DNA of 64,000 nucleotides from Theristus sp. LFF4_11 (GCA_030248135.1 JASANC010005889.1:52199-116198), one strand, 5' to 3'. Positions 46,261-58,319 are shown, counted from the stretch's first letter. Notes: generated from the sequence alone by a model not told the origin. Numbers and translations are program-made.

Positions 46261-49200
46261 ATGACCGAGTCCAAGCCGACAAAATGCGTTCCGCCGGGGC
46301 CAAACGATTTTCTACCGCCACAAAAACGACATGGACTCGGAAAGCCAACGGAAGTCCTGGCGAATATGTATCGAATTGCCGTGAAGAAAGATTACCCGAT
46401 GTTTCGATACACGGTGAGAACGCACGAGATACGCTTGCACGGAGAACAGGGACGCGAAATGACCACAGGAGCTGAAGACGGGTAAGAGTCTTAATTCAGG
46501 GTTGTGGTAGTTTTGGCAAATTTTTGAAATCTTGATAAAATTTTTTCCCGCAGATAGCTGAAAGATTTTTTAAGGAAGGGACGCGGGGATAGCAGGATTT
46601 TAAAAACTTGGTGATTTGGTCGCAGCAGCATCAATTTGTGCTCTGCAGCGCCAGCAAGATGTTTCCCAAAGAAATAAGACCGTCGCCGTCGTTTTTTGTG
46701 TGAAAGGAGTTTCGCCGTGAAAAGTTTTCTGTTGGTCTTTCAAATGGAAAAATCTCAATTGTGATTTATAAAATGCAGTCAAATTAACAGCAGCAATTGT
46801 CACAGCGAAACATTTTCACGAAAGAAGGATGGAACGTGTCGTTCTTCTTGAAAATAGTGAATTAGTAGCAAGAAACTGCTGCTTCTGATTTTTTCTCGTT
46901 GCACGATGTGGAAACAATTGATCAAATCGGTGGATAAATTAAAAATTATCAAAAAACTTCCAAGATTCACGTATACTTGTCGCCGTGAACTTGGTTACCG
47001 TGTGTTCTACGCACTTTCGAAGATACGCCACGATATCTTTGGGTCATTCTACGCCTGGGTCTACGACAGGGCTCATTTACTGTTCACTTTGTCTGTGCTG
47101 CCGTTCAAGGAAAAAGATGGAGATGTTAGTTTGAACGAATGTGTTTGTGTTTCATTCATTCAAGTCAGAGGTGTGCACGCCGGACAATTCTTGCTGGTAC
47201 CGGCTCGGGTGGTTGCGCGACGTCGACCCCACCTCCACATTTTTCTCGCAAATTTAGTGTCACATTCTACACGCACAGCGCGATTTCAAATACAAATACA
47301 TTGATATTTTATTGTGTGTTTCGTTCGGAAAGAGTGGCTTTGACTCTCAATTTCAATAAAAAACCTTTAAATTGTAACGTCTTCGCGTAGCGAAGAAAAT
47401 TTTCAAAAATTAGACCCTGAGAACGCATTTTACCTTGCGATTTTTGGATGTCATCCAAAGTAGCTTGCTGTCCATGACATTTATTCACGTGTTAAAAAAC
47501 GCAGACGTTTAGAAACATGCGAAAAAAAAGCTTACGTAGGAGCTAGATGGACCAAGTGATCGTTGATACGGTCAAAACAATAAAAATATTCTTAGATTGA
47601 ATCGAACCGTTATCTGCAAAACACTGAACAATCTAAAAAACGAACAATGAATTAGTGATCGCCATTGTCAAGCAAATCATAAAATGTCCACGTCCTGCGC
47701 CGGAGGCGCAGAAAAATTTTGAATCTGGGCGCAAAATTTCTCAAAAACAATCCCTTGAAATCTTCGAAAATTGAGAGAATCAAAAAATCTAACCGAAACG
47801 ACCAATTTCTTTGCGTCATACCAAATTACTTTGCGTCATTGACGCACGATTTCGCGTAAAAAACCCTGGATGTCTGTGCAACTCACATTTGTGGAATAAA
47901 ATGTGCTTATAGTATGAATAATAAATATGGATTTTTTTTTTTTACCATACATGCGCAGCGCGACTTCAAATACATTGCAACCTACTGAAGTACCACACCA
48001 CGACAGTCAGTCAATTGAAATCTTCGAATTTAATTTTGAAGCAATTTTTATTTCATTTGTGAAAATTTTGTCTTTTCCACCTGAGGCGCTGCGCGACATC
48101 TGTGAACTAAAATGATTTCTCACAGCGATTTCAGCAGCTCACAACAAAAGCACAGTGAGCAGACCTTAATTTTGACTGATAGATGCGCGACATGGGCAAT
48201 CGATTTCGAAGTAATTTTTCGAATTCACGTGTAAAACTTTTGTCTCTTTCAACTCCGACCGAGGCGCTGCGCGACGTAGCCCCTACGCCCTGCGCGACGC
48301 GCGACGTTTGCCGGTACCGGTACCCCCTAAGTACCCCCCGTGCACATCTCTGATTCAAGTTCTTCAATTAGTGATTTACCAATGGTAAAGGGTCTTTTTT
48401 CAGATTTCCTCTATTTGCTTATAAATTGCTGATTAGATATCTGATATTTGACTATTATATATGACTATATTATGCGCTCTTCTATTGTTTTTTGTTTTGC
48501 ATTTTCAGAATATTTTCACTATCACTTTGGATGAAGTGGCGGCCGTGCCATTCCACACGAACATCACGTCTGCTGACGACTTGCGAACACGATTCAAAAT
48601 CCGAGAGACTGTTGTTGCTTTTCAAGTCGAAGTGATTCGATCTACGGAAGCTGCCTCCGAGATTCGCCCGCAGGTAACGTTTTACATACGGTTTTGATTT
48701 CTTGTTTTAATTCTGAAAATATTTTGTGAAGAAGTTAGAATTAAGGCCCATTTATACCTGACGTATGCGCATACGGCACGGCATGTCACGTCCCTTTAGG
48801 TCTCGTGTTGCATACTGCCGTTCATGCAGACGTATGCATGTACGGCACGTCACGTCACTTCAGGTCTAGTGTTATAGCATACTACCGTTCATTCCTGGCG
48901 TACATCGACGTACGTCTGCATACGTCAGGTATAAACGGGCCTTTACTGCAGGACATTAGAGCAGCGATAGACCCCGATCTGTATCGTCGAGATCGAGCAA
49001 CGTTGCAGTATTTTGAGATTGCCACGTCGCAAATGATCTTCTTGAAGTGAGAAAGTATTTTCGTTATTTAATACCAGCTTTATTTAAAACCGCTTGTCAC
49101 TTTTGATCACTTTGTCGCTAACCTTATCCTTGTCTGAATTGTTTTCAGTGATCGCCATCTTGTCTATAACATGAAATGCTTTGAACGTCAACCAGACCAC

Positions 49201-52200
49201 GTTCGTCCGATCGGTGGCGGGCAATTGGCACACGATGGATTTGTGAAGAGCGTTCACGTGATCAAAGATGCCAATGGAAACAATGTGCCTGTCATGCAAA
49301 TCGATGGTTCGTTTTGACAATGTGTTTCAAAGGAAGGGTTTTAACGTAAGTGACTTGCTTGAATCACAATACTCCAATCAACGTCAGTTTGTCTCTGCAG
49401 CAAAGGCGGGCGCATTTTTTCGCAAGCAATCGGCTTTGGCAACGTTGAAGGAGTTTCTCCAGATGCGCATGCATCGCATGCAGAAGATCCGTGACGATGA
49501 ACTGCTAGAGTTGATTGAAAAACATCACCATGCAATCGCAGAATACTTTAAAGGTTTCGTTTATTATTTTATCCCAAATCTTTTTGCTGGTTTTGACTGT
49601 TTTAAAAAAAAATTCAATTTTTTTGAAGATTTACGTTTGGAGACCGTTCTACCGCACATTGCAACTTCAAACACGTTTGTTGTGACCGGCCTTTCCGATC
49701 GAAGTGCACGCGACATAAAGTACATTGTATGACTGCGTTAAATTTGTTCAACCTGACCAGAATCAACAATCACCGCAGTGATATCGCATTGAGATCTGCC
49801 AAAAAACAAAATTGAAATAGAGTGGGCTGAAAGTTTTGACATCTAACTGTAAACAACCCGTAATTTCAGATTCACCTGGACGAAAAAGGACGGCAGTGCA
49901 GAAGAGATATCAGTTGCGAAATATTATGCTCAACAATATGGTCGAAAATTGCGGTAAGTTGATGTTCTTTCGGAATGTCAAAACACACGATTGTGTTTTT
50001 CCAAGAAACAAGAAAAAACCTGAAAAGGAGTTATTTACAAAAAAAACTGTGATCGATTGCAATTCAAGTTTTGATCATCTTCCGTGCTTCACGGCGTACG
50101 GTCGCAACAACATGGTCACCTATCATCCAATGGAAGTGGCCCAATTGTGTCCGTATCAGCGTGTGCCACTGCGTAAACTGAACCAACCGGAGATGACTAG
50201 GGTACAAGTCTTGTAATCAGTTGTACACGCTTTCCATCTCTTTCAGCAGCACGAAACATACAGTCGAACTCTAAATTATAGGGAATTAGCTGGTTGATAG
50301 GGATTACGGTATGCATGCTTTCTGTACAAACGAAACTCCGCCCCCACAGCAATGCCTGCGCAAAAAGTATGCACATCGTAATCCCAACCAATCAGCTGAT
50401 TCGCTATAATTTAGAGTTCGACTGTAAAACGTATCAGCACAGCTTAACGCTTGTTGTTAATCAGTAGTATAATACAGTCGAACTCAATAAAATGTGGAAT
50501 CAGCTGATTGGTCGGCCGAGGGGAGGCTGCTCACACTCCGCACCCTTCTTTTTCGTGGATCTGGATTCTATTGAAACGTGTTTCTTTTGAATGAGTGTGA
50601 ATTTCCAGCACCCTTTTCACGCTAAAACAAACTGAAAATGTTAGAGACTGCAAAGTTCAGATTTTTTTTAAAATCAGCAGCTCAAAATGTATTTTTTGTT
50701 TGATGACGACGACGACGTCGTCGCTTAATTTTTGCGTGTGAACTGAAAGACAAAAGCCTGAATGGAGTGCGCTGTGCATGGTTTGCTGCGTGCACCAAGT
50801 AAATGAACACAGCAGCTTACCAAAAACAACTTGAAAACGGTGAAAATGAAAGATGAAAACAATGTCGTCGTCGTCCGCGAAGTCGGAACGCATTTTTTTA
50901 ATTGCGGACGCATGTCGATCGGTCAGCTAGGAATGAAACCCCCTTCAGCTGGCTACACGGCGCACTCATTTCAGGCTTTTGTCTTTCAGTTCACACGCAA
51001 AAATTAAGCGACGACGTCGTCGTCGTCGTCAATAAAAAATGCATTTTGAGCTGTTGAATAAAACAAATTTGAATTTTGCAGTTCTCCAACCCTTTCAGTT
51101 TATTTTTAACATGAAAAAAGTGCTGGAAATTCACACTCATTCAAAAGAAACACGCTTCAATAGAATCCAGAATCCAGATCCACGAAAAAAAGAAGGGTGT
51201 GGAGTGTGAGCAGCCGTCCCTCGGCCGACCAATCAGCTGATTCCACATTTTATTGAGTTCGACTGTAGATCAAATTTTTCTCGGTTTAAAACAGTGAGTT
51301 GCCCACCACAGATTTCGGTCTTGAAACCGTCGGTACGGTTGGACCGCTTGCGTGACACCGTGCACCGCATCGGCCTCATCGACAACGCTTACTTGGATTC
51401 GCTCAACATTATTCTTGAACGAGAGATGCTCCGTTTGCCGGGTCGTATTTTGCCGAAGCCAACGGTCACTTATTCCGGCGGCCAGGTTTGTTCTCCGGAT
51501 AACCTTCAAGTCTGAGGTTTTGTCAATTTTTTATTTTGTTGTTTGATGTATGCTTGTGATGATTATGATCAATGTTAATCATGCGGATGCGCGAGCGAGC
51601 GTCAGCGAGCGGACAGCGCATCACGCATAATATGAGCCGTTTTCCCCTCGCGCGCGTTTTTCAAACTTCCTCGCTGCCCTGCAGCGAGCATAGTATACGC
51701 CACAAACTTGGTTCTGTGCACACGAAACGAACACCCAAACTTGTGCTTGGAGCCGCGAAAAAAATTTTACCGGACAACTTTTCATACGCTGTAGACACGA
51801 AGAACCTATTCTGAAAACAGTGTTACTTTTTTCTCTTTGTATTTTTTTTCAGATATGTAATCAACATGTGTTCGCCCTTTCAATTTTTACCTGCAACACT
51901 TTCACAGTCGAACAAAAATGTTCCCTGGGGTAATTCCATCCGGAGATTTTGAAAATTTGGTTAATTTTTTACCCAGACCTTGTTTTTGGGTTAAAATTGG
52001 GCATTTTTAAAAGTTCGGAGGGTTTTCACCTGGTTTTAAGTGTTCGCCCTTTCAATTTTTAGCTGGGACGCTTTCACAGTTGAACAAAAATGTTTCCTGG
52101 GGTAATTTCATCCGTAGATTCTGAAAATTTATTTTTTGCCCGGGCACTTTTCTAAGTCAAAATTGTGCATTTTTTGAAAGTTCGTAGCATTTTGACTGGG

Positions 52201-55200
52201 TATCAGTTTTTCACTCTTACAAATTTTGTCTGAGCTACGAAAAATAATAGGAAAAGGTCTAGTCCGTAGGAATTCAATGCGCTGATCACGGATTTTGGGT
52301 TAGTTTTCTTACGTGAGTAACTCTAGATGCTGAATCGTGACGATTTCGGGCGAATCGGCCGTGGAAATTGGCGAAATCGGTCCAGAAACGAAAAACAAGA
52401 AAAGGGTGTTTTCCAGGGTAATTCAATGCGCTGATCACGAATTTTGGGTTAGTTTTTTATGTGAGCAACTCTAGATGCTGAATCGTGACGATTTCAAGCG
52501 AATCGGCCGTGGAAATTGGCGAAATCGGTCCAGAAATGAAAAACAAGAAAAGGGTGTTTTCCAGGGTAATTCAATGCGCTGATCACGGATATTGGGTTAG
52601 TTTTCTTACGTGAGCAACTCTAGACGCTGAATCGTGACGATTTCGGGCGAATCGGCCGTGTAAATTGGCGAAATCGGTCCAGAAACGAAAAACAAGAAAG
52701 GGTGATTTAGGGTAATTCAATGCGCTGATCACAAATTTTGGGTTAGTTTTTTTATGTGAGCAACTCTAGATGCTGAATCGTGACGATTTCGGGCGAATCG
52801 GCCGTGGAAATTGGCGAAATCGGTCCAGAAACGAAAAACAAGAAAAGGGTGTTTTCCAGGGTAATTCAATGCGCTGATCACGGATATTGGGTTAGTTTTC
52901 TTACGTGAGCAACTGTAGATGCTGAATCGTGACGATTTCGGGCGAATCGGCCGTGTAAATTGGCGAAATCGGTCCAGAAACGAAAAACCAGAAAAGGGTG
53001 ATTTCCAGGGTAATTCAATGCGCTAATCACGGATTTTGGGTTAGTTTTCTTACGTGAGCAACTTTAGATGCTTAATCGTGACGATTTCGGGCGAATCGGC
53101 CGTGGAAATTGGCGAAATCGGTCCAGAAATGAAAAACAAGAAAAGGGTGTTTTCCAGGTAATTCAATGTGCTGATTACGGATTTTGGGCTAGTTTTTTAT
53201 GTGAGCAACTCTAGATACTGAATCGTGACTATTTTGGGCGAATCGGCCGTGGAAATTGGCGAAATCGGTCCAGAAACGAAAAAACAAGAAAAGGGTGTTT
53301 TCCAGAGTAATTCAATGTGCAGATCACGGATTTTAAGTTAGTTTTTTATGTGAGCAACTCTAAATACTGAATCGTGACGATTTCGGGCGAATCGGCCATG
53401 TAAATTGGCGAAATCGGTCCAGAAACGAAATACAAGACAATGGTGTTTTCCAGGGTAATTCAATGTGCAGATCACGGATTTTGGGCTGGTTTTTTTATGT
53501 GAGCAACTCTCGATACTGAATCGTGACGATTTCGGGCGAATCAGACGTGGAAATTAGCGAAATCGGTCCAGAAATGAAAAACAAGAAAAATGTGTTTTCC
53601 AGGGTAATTCAATGCACTGATCACGGATTTTGGGTAGTTTTCTTATGTGAGCAACTCTAGATACTGAATCGTGACGATTTCGGGCGAATCGGCCGTGGAA
53701 GTTAGCGAAACCGGTCCAGAAATGAAAAACAAGAAAACGGTGTTTTCCGTGGTAATTCATTGCGCCGATCACGGCTTTTGGGTCAGTTTTCTTATGTGAG
53801 CAATTCTACGTACTGAATCGTGACGATTTTGGGCGAATCGGTCGCTGAAATAGCATGGGCGAAATCGGCCTAAAAACGAAAAATGAAAAACCTGACTTGT
53901 CCGGGGTTTAGAAGAATGTGTGACCAACGAATTGTGATTTTGGTCCAAGCTTCGGGGCTTATGTAAAAGTCAGAATATTATCTAAAAATGCGGGAGCCGC
54001 ATATAAAAGGAGGAATATGGCCTTGTGTAAGCAGTGAAAGACTTGGCTCGACGCTTTTCAAGTCTCTGATGTGCTACACACGGATACAAGTACATAACAG
54101 TCATATTTTTGCGACGTGCACATAGCAACCCTCGTACATTGTAGACAAATGAAACTGTCGCATTTGCTTTATTTCTAGCATTTAGCGACCACTAAAACCA
54201 CTAAAATAACGATCAGACTTTAGATCGCTGACACTGGTTTGCACAAAGTGTATCGCAGAGGCATTGGGGAACGCACGGTCTCCTTCTGTAGCAAAGGCGA
54301 CTCACCGGTGTATCCTGTCACAAGGGTTTGGTAAAAAGGGTGAAAATCAACGGAAGTCAACACTTTTTGCACTGGTGCTGCTGTGTGCACAGCGGTGCGT
54401 ACGTTAGCAACAACGATAAAGCTACAGTATGGCCGAATAAATAAGGTAGTCCATCAATGCGGGATCAGTCGGAGACTAGACTTTTTTTAAAATGCCAATA
54501 TAATTCTTATTCATGTGTGCAAGGGAGAAAGAATGAACAGAATAACACGATGAATCCATTAGTCTAAAAAAACGCGTCAAATTTGGCACACAATCTGGTT
54601 TCTGAACGTCTTTTTCTTTCATTCAAATTTCGCGCGCTGCTTTCACCCTGAAAAAAAGCTGCCATGTTTACTCGGCCATTCCGTACATGCAGCAATGTTT
54701 TGAAAGCTCTGATGTTTCTGTTTTTGCATAGAATTTACAGAATTTCGCACATGGTGTGATTTTAGACTAAACTGAAGAGGACAATTGAAAAATAACTTCA
54801 AAGTTTTTGCGCTTTTCAGCAAGCTTTTAAACAACAAACGCGGCGCAAAAATATAACTCTTATGTACTTGTATCCGTGTGTAGCACATCAGAGACTTGAA
54901 AAGCGTCGAGCCAAGTCTTTCACTGCTTACACAAGGTCATATTCCTCCTTTTATATGCGTCTCCCGCATTTTTAGATAATAAGGAATATTTTTACAACAG
55001 GAAATTGAACCAGGATACGCTGGTTCGTGGGATCAGGCTCTACGCAAGGCGCTCATTGGTGGAAAATGTACAAAATGGTTGCCTGTGTTTTTGACAGACA
55101 CTGACAACGAATATGTACGGGAACAAAATCGGCAAATGTAATTGAACTAATATTATTTATTTAATTAATTTAGAATTTATTATGGCAATCATTTGATGTT

Positions 55201-55392
55201 TCAGGATGACTGAATTTGTGATCGCATTTCTAAAGCGTGCCAATGAATTTGGCTTGGTGATGCCGAAACCGGAGACAATTCGAAATTTTACGACAGAAGC
55301 TTTTGAAAAAAAGTTTTTGCCTGATTTGCAGAAGTCCGACATTCACTATTTTTTGGTCGTCACGGAAAGTGGACTAGATTTTCATGGTAAAT
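46261..55392 (+). CDS. Divergent Argonaute protein (N, PAZ and MID regions; PIWI not in window)
   Basis: Argonautes bind small RNAs for gene silencing. Start chosen at 46261 (AAAATGACC); first exon to about 46480 (RHGLGKPTEVLANMY). Further exons: about 46906-47123 (ELGYRVFYALSK, AWVYDRAHLLFTLSVLPF), 48500-48674 (FTITLDEVAAVPF), 48952-49045, 49149-49304 (RPIGGGQLAHDGFVKSVHV), 49402-49552, 49628-49729 (TFVVTGLSDRSARDIKYI), about 49870-49955, about 50070-50205 (HLPCFTAYG, TYHPMEVAQLCPYQRVPLRKL, the PAZ end), about 51305-51485 (GRILPKPTVTYSGGQ, linker), about 55003-55138 and about 55205-55392 (DIHYFLVVTESGLDF, MID). The last exon ends at a good donor (ATG|GTAAAT), but no PIWI-domain exon with the catalytic Asp/His residues appears in the 8.6 kb to the right edge. 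The sequence resembles nematode-type divergent (WAGO-like) Argonautes more than AGO1/2. Whether it slices cannot be told. Confidence 0.84.
47400..48400. other. Long Argonaute intron with decayed dispersed repeats
   Basis: The stretch AATCTTCGAATTTAATTTTGAAG…CACCTGAGGCGCTGCGCGAC at 48014-48105 recurs in altered form at 48195-48280 (GAGGCGCTGCGCGACG). CAGCGCG…CAAATACATTG occurs at 47275 and 47958. No gene is seen. Confidence 0.5.
48745..48941. mobile_element. Foldback/MITE element, ACGTATGC family (Argonaute intron)
   Basis: AAGGCCCATTTATACCTGACG at the left mirrors CGTCAGGTATAAACGGGCCTT at the right, about 197 bp. Inside, a subunit of about 65 bp (GCATACGGCACG…AGGTCTCGTGTT…CATACTGCCGTTCATGC) is present twice in tandem. 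Confidence 0.78.
50261..50424. mobile_element. MITE family A, copy 4 (Argonaute intron)
   Basis: The cleanest copy: CAGTCGAACTCTAAATTATA to TATAATTTAGAGTTCGACTG, 164 bp, TA on both sides. Confidence 0.88.
50475..51265. mobile_element. Long foldback element with family-A termini (Argonaute intron)
   Basis: 791 bp, TA on both sides. Each arm is about 285-290 bp and nearly complementary to the other: CAGTCGAACTCAATAAAATG at the left and CATTTTATTGAGTTCGACTG at the right; AAATTCACACTCATTCAAAAG on the right arm pairs with the left arm. Only about 220 bp near the centre is unpaired. A (GAC)n/(GTC)n tract occurs in each arm. No protein is encoded. It is probably mobilised by a Tc1/mariner-type transposase supplied elsewhere. 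Confidence 0.88.
51873..52215. repeat. Diverged two-copy tandem repeat (about 162 bp unit)
   Basis: TTCGCCCTTTCAATTTTTA…CTTTCACAGT…AATGTT…CTGGGGTAAT starts at about 51878 and again at about 52042. It directly precedes the main satellite. Confidence 0.75.
52255..53885. repeat. 149-bp satellite, about 11 tandem copies (Argonaute intron)
   Basis: Each unit contains GGTAATTCAATGCGCTGATC, GGGTTAGTTTTCTTACGTGAG and ATCGTGACGATTTCGGGCGA. Units begin near 52266, 52418, 52563, 52709, 52858, 53007, 53156, 53305, 53453, 53601 and 53750. Copies are similar, with point changes and one-base indels, and the last are the most diverged. Short palindromic words (TGATCA, TCGTGACGA) recur. Confidence 0.93.
53977..54982. 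mobile_element. Foldback element of about 1 kb with a nested MITE (Argonaute intron)
   Basis: Arms of about 140 bp: ATTATCTAAAAATGCGGGAG, GGAGGAATATGGCCTTGTG and CTTGGCTCGACGCTTTTCAAG at 53977-54120 are repeated as reverse complement at 54840-54982. The interior between about 54120 and 54840 encodes nothing recognisable and contains MITE family B copy 4. Confidence 0.82.
54425..54683. mobile_element. MITE family B, copy 4, nested in a foldback element
   Basis: CAGTATGGCCGAATAAATAAGG to the mirrored GTTTACTCGGCCATTCCG, TA on both sides, 259 bp. It lies inside the larger element at 53977-54982 and so is the younger insertion. Confidence 0.85.
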
Positions 55393-55394
55393 AA

Positions 55395-56030
55395 GTAGTA
55401 TGTGTGACGTGCTTAGCCAGTTTGCTATACTTATAACGTGGGCGATTTTCCCTCTCAATGTGCGACACATTCAGCCACCCTACGTTGAATGCACTGGTGT
55501 GCTCCGCCCATGGTGCCAAGTATGCAGTAGGGGCGTGGTTTGCGTGCTGTCCGCTGATTGGTGGCCAAGCGTTATATCTGTCTATGCTTTGCGATGTTCG
55601 CTGATTGGTTGCCTTGTTTGGTCCCACGTTACAGGTCTGCTATAGTTGTCTATACCATTTGGTCGTCGCTGATTGTGTTCGTTGGTATTGTGCTCTTGGT
55701 GCCAAGTATGTGGTATATTTATGTGTGCGTGTTATGTGCCGCGTGTTGTGTGCTGTATTTATGATCGTGGCAGTGCTGCGGTGTACGTTGATTAGTGAAC
55801 AGCGTGCGCGTGTAGACGCAGTGATAATGGTGTGCTGATAGATGGCAAGATTGTGCGGGGTAAAAAAACAGTGGTGGAAACCCCTGCGCCCGCTTCGCGC
55901 ATTTTTGCGGCACATAATATTTCTGGAGCAAGCAACATAAAAGCTGTGTTGGGGAGAGACGCGCGCATGTACCACCGCACAAACGCGCGCGCATATGGGG
56001 GAAACTTTTGGCCGCACATTTGTATCAAGC
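55395..56030. other. Region without recognised genes after the last Argonaute exon
   Basis: Contains loosely repeated promoter-like words (GCTGATTGG with TATAGTTG/TATATC, near 55550, 55600 and 55660). No PIWI exon or other protein was recognised. It may be the start of the mobile-element territory to the right. Confidence 0.4.
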
Positions 56031-56032
56031 GC

Positions 56033-56367
56033 TTTTTGATGAGAACACCCTTGGTGTATTTTTTGAACAGGGAGGCCGGTATTATGCGGTTGACACCAGT
56101 ATTATGGAGATTGTTGGTATACGTTGTTTGGTATCGAGATCAAGCACTTTTTGGTGAGAACCCCCTTGGTGTATTTTTGAACAGTGAGGCCGGTATTATG
56201 CGGTTGACACCAGTATTATGGAGATTGTTGGTATACGTTGTTTGGTATCGAGATCAAGCACTTTTTGGTGAGAACACCCCTTGGTGTATTTTTTGAACAG
56301 TGAGGCCGGTATTATGCGGTTGACACCAGTATTATGGAGATTGTTGGTATACGTTGTTTGGTATCGA
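56033..56367. repeat. Three-copy tandem repeat (about 115 bp unit)
   Basis: The unit TTTTTGRTGAGAACACCC…GGCCGGTATTATGCGGTTGACACC…ATTATGGAGATTGTTGG…GTTTGGTATCGAG is present three times with few changes. A diverged piece of it (GGTATTATGCGG…TATTATGGAGAT) recurs at 59258-59303. Confidence 0.9.
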
Positions 56368-56629
56368 GTGTGTTATATGCACGCTGATTGGGTGTGCAAG
56401 TTTGTGTCCATTATGTTTTTGCAGTTTTGATTTGAAAAACCCCTCCCGCTATGTAGTGGAATGACGGTATAATTAAACGTGCAGCACACATTGGCGGGGG
56501 GTGTTGCAAATTGACTTGCAACAGACGTGGATGATTTACAACAATGCAACAAGCCACACGGGTTTGTACCGCTCTGTACGTTGAAGGGCAGTGTAAGCGG
56601 CCACAACAACTGCTAGGCGGAGAGATGAC

Positions 56630-58260
56630 CCAGAAGAGAATGTCGTTTTTCGACAGCTGTCCCTTGTTTTTGTGCTTTGGCGTTCGCAACGTGTGGTGCA
56701 ATATATCTTCGTTTTCATGAAGCGCGGATTTTTTGGACATTTTTGCACACCTTATTTGCGACAGGGGGAGTTTATACGACGTTCGTTGTACTGGTTTCCG
56801 TTGTGTTTCTTTGAGCGGCAAAGCAGTGTTTGTTTGGGGTGCAAGTGTACGTTTTTGTAACATGTCAAGTTCTCAAGTGAGGGGGGTGATTTGGGGGGCA
56901 CAAGCAGAAACTTTTTTGGATATTGCACAATGGGAATTGTGTGATGAGTGAAAAGATTTGGGCACCAACTGCACAACTGTATTACGTATAGCTGGCTCCC
57001 TCAGGCCCCAAAGCATAATGGGCGTGCGCATGTGTGTTCATTCGTTTACGCGTGATTTGGAGCCGTCACAATAAGCTGGGTCAGCCATAGTTTAGATGAA
57101 TTGTTCTGCAGAAGCAGAAAACCAACATTGAAAAGACAATTTTGTTTCTGCAAAACAATTCAGATCGGCTAGAACTTTTTGCTTTTTTCTGCATTCAAGA
57201 AGGAACTTGTTCGATTGTTAGCGTATTGTCTGCAGGTAGATCTGAGTACTCCACAGAAATCAAAGGACAAAAGAATTTGCGGTGTTGTGTGTTAACAGTG
57301 TATGTACAGCAATATATCTATTGCGATTCCTGTGAACAAACATTATTGTCTGAAAATTCACATCAGGTGTTGACAGGGTTTCCCCCTTGTCATTCCTCTT
57401 ACCCTGATGTGTGCGTAAAGAGCAACCGCAATTGAATATAGTGTGTGCGTCTGACCCTTAATTTTACTCGTTTCAATTTTGCACCGTGTCTCGACAAGAA
57501 TTTATGCGTCATTTTGGTGTATTTAAGCGGATAAAAAAGTAACAGCTGTTAACAGTGTATATAACAGCAGTAAAGCTGCCACAACAGGTGTAGATAGTGT
57601 GCAGTATATGTACTGTCCATCCTGTGACCCGGATAAAAAACACGCGTAACGAGTATTGTTTTTGTGTTTGAATATAGCTGCGTATTATCACTCGTTTTGT
57701 TGACAATTGCGGGTGTCTATTGTTTTCGCTTCGTAAAAAAGTGTGAAAAAAGTCACTAATAAAAGTGTGCAATTGCTCGCCGCGCTTGAAAGCGTAATGT
57801 CGCGGCCGCGCTTGAAAGCGTAATGTCGCGGCCGCGCTTGAAAGCGTAATGTCGCGGCCGCGCTTGAAAGCGTAATGTCGCGGCCGCGCTTGAAAGCGTA
57901 ATGTCGCGGCCGCGCTTGAAAGCGTAAAGTCGCGGCCGCGCTTGAAAGCGTAATGTCGCGGCCGCGCTTGAAAGCGTAAAGGCGCGGCCGCGCTTGACAC
58001 CACGAAGGCGCGGTGCGACCGCGCCTTACCCCAGATAAAAAAAGAAAACTGTCATGTCTGTTTCACCTTGTCCGACAGCTGTCCATTGTTTTTTACAAGC
58101 ATACTCCACTCTCATTTGTCTCCCTTTGTATTTTAGCACGTGTTCATAGTGTGCGGTGTAATATATCATTTCAGGGAATTGACACGTTTTTACACGCATG
58201 CCTGCACACATTTGAAAAACAGGTGCTAACAAGAGTACAGACCGCAACAAACATGTAACC
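56630..58260 (+). pseudogene. Array of decayed related segments with a CxxC motif
   Basis: Four segments share words: near 56640-56860 (GACAGCTGTCCCTTGTTTTTG, GTGGTGCAATATATCTTCG), 57215-57435 (CAGCAATATATCTATTGCGATTCC), 57545-57650 (GTGCAGTATATGTACTGTCC) and 58065-58258 (GACAGCTGTCCATTGTTTTTT, GTGCGGTGTAATATATC). Two of them can encode VQQYIYCDSC or VQYMYCPSC, a shared CxxC peptide. None has a long intact frame; the best is 57142-57435 (97 codons). I read these as decayed paralogous small genes or element segments; the product is unknown. Confidence 0.45.
57781..58024. repeat. 26-bp minisatellite with NotI-type GCGGCCGC in each unit
   Basis: CGCGCTTGAAAGCGTAATGT followed by CGCGGC is repeated eight times plus a partial ninth. 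GCGGCCGC spans each junction. Copies are almost identical, so the array is young. It is far more GC-rich than its flanks. Confidence 0.95.
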
Positions 58261-58319
58261 GTTCTGTGACCCTGATGTTTGCAATAGACGTATGAAAAGT
58301 AGGGACGGATCCTGCAAAA

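Noticed and set aside
52255..53885. CRISPR-like array
   Set aside because: The units are whole 149-bp copies without unique spacers, in a eukaryotic intron; this is a satellite.
55395..56030. PIWI-domain exons of the Argonaute
   Set aside because: No frame with PIWI-like blocks or the catalytic Asp/His context was seen.
57509..58003. 164-codon minus-strand frame with repeated ARPRHYAFKRG units
   Set aside because: It is the 26-bp minisatellite read in a frame that happens to stay open.
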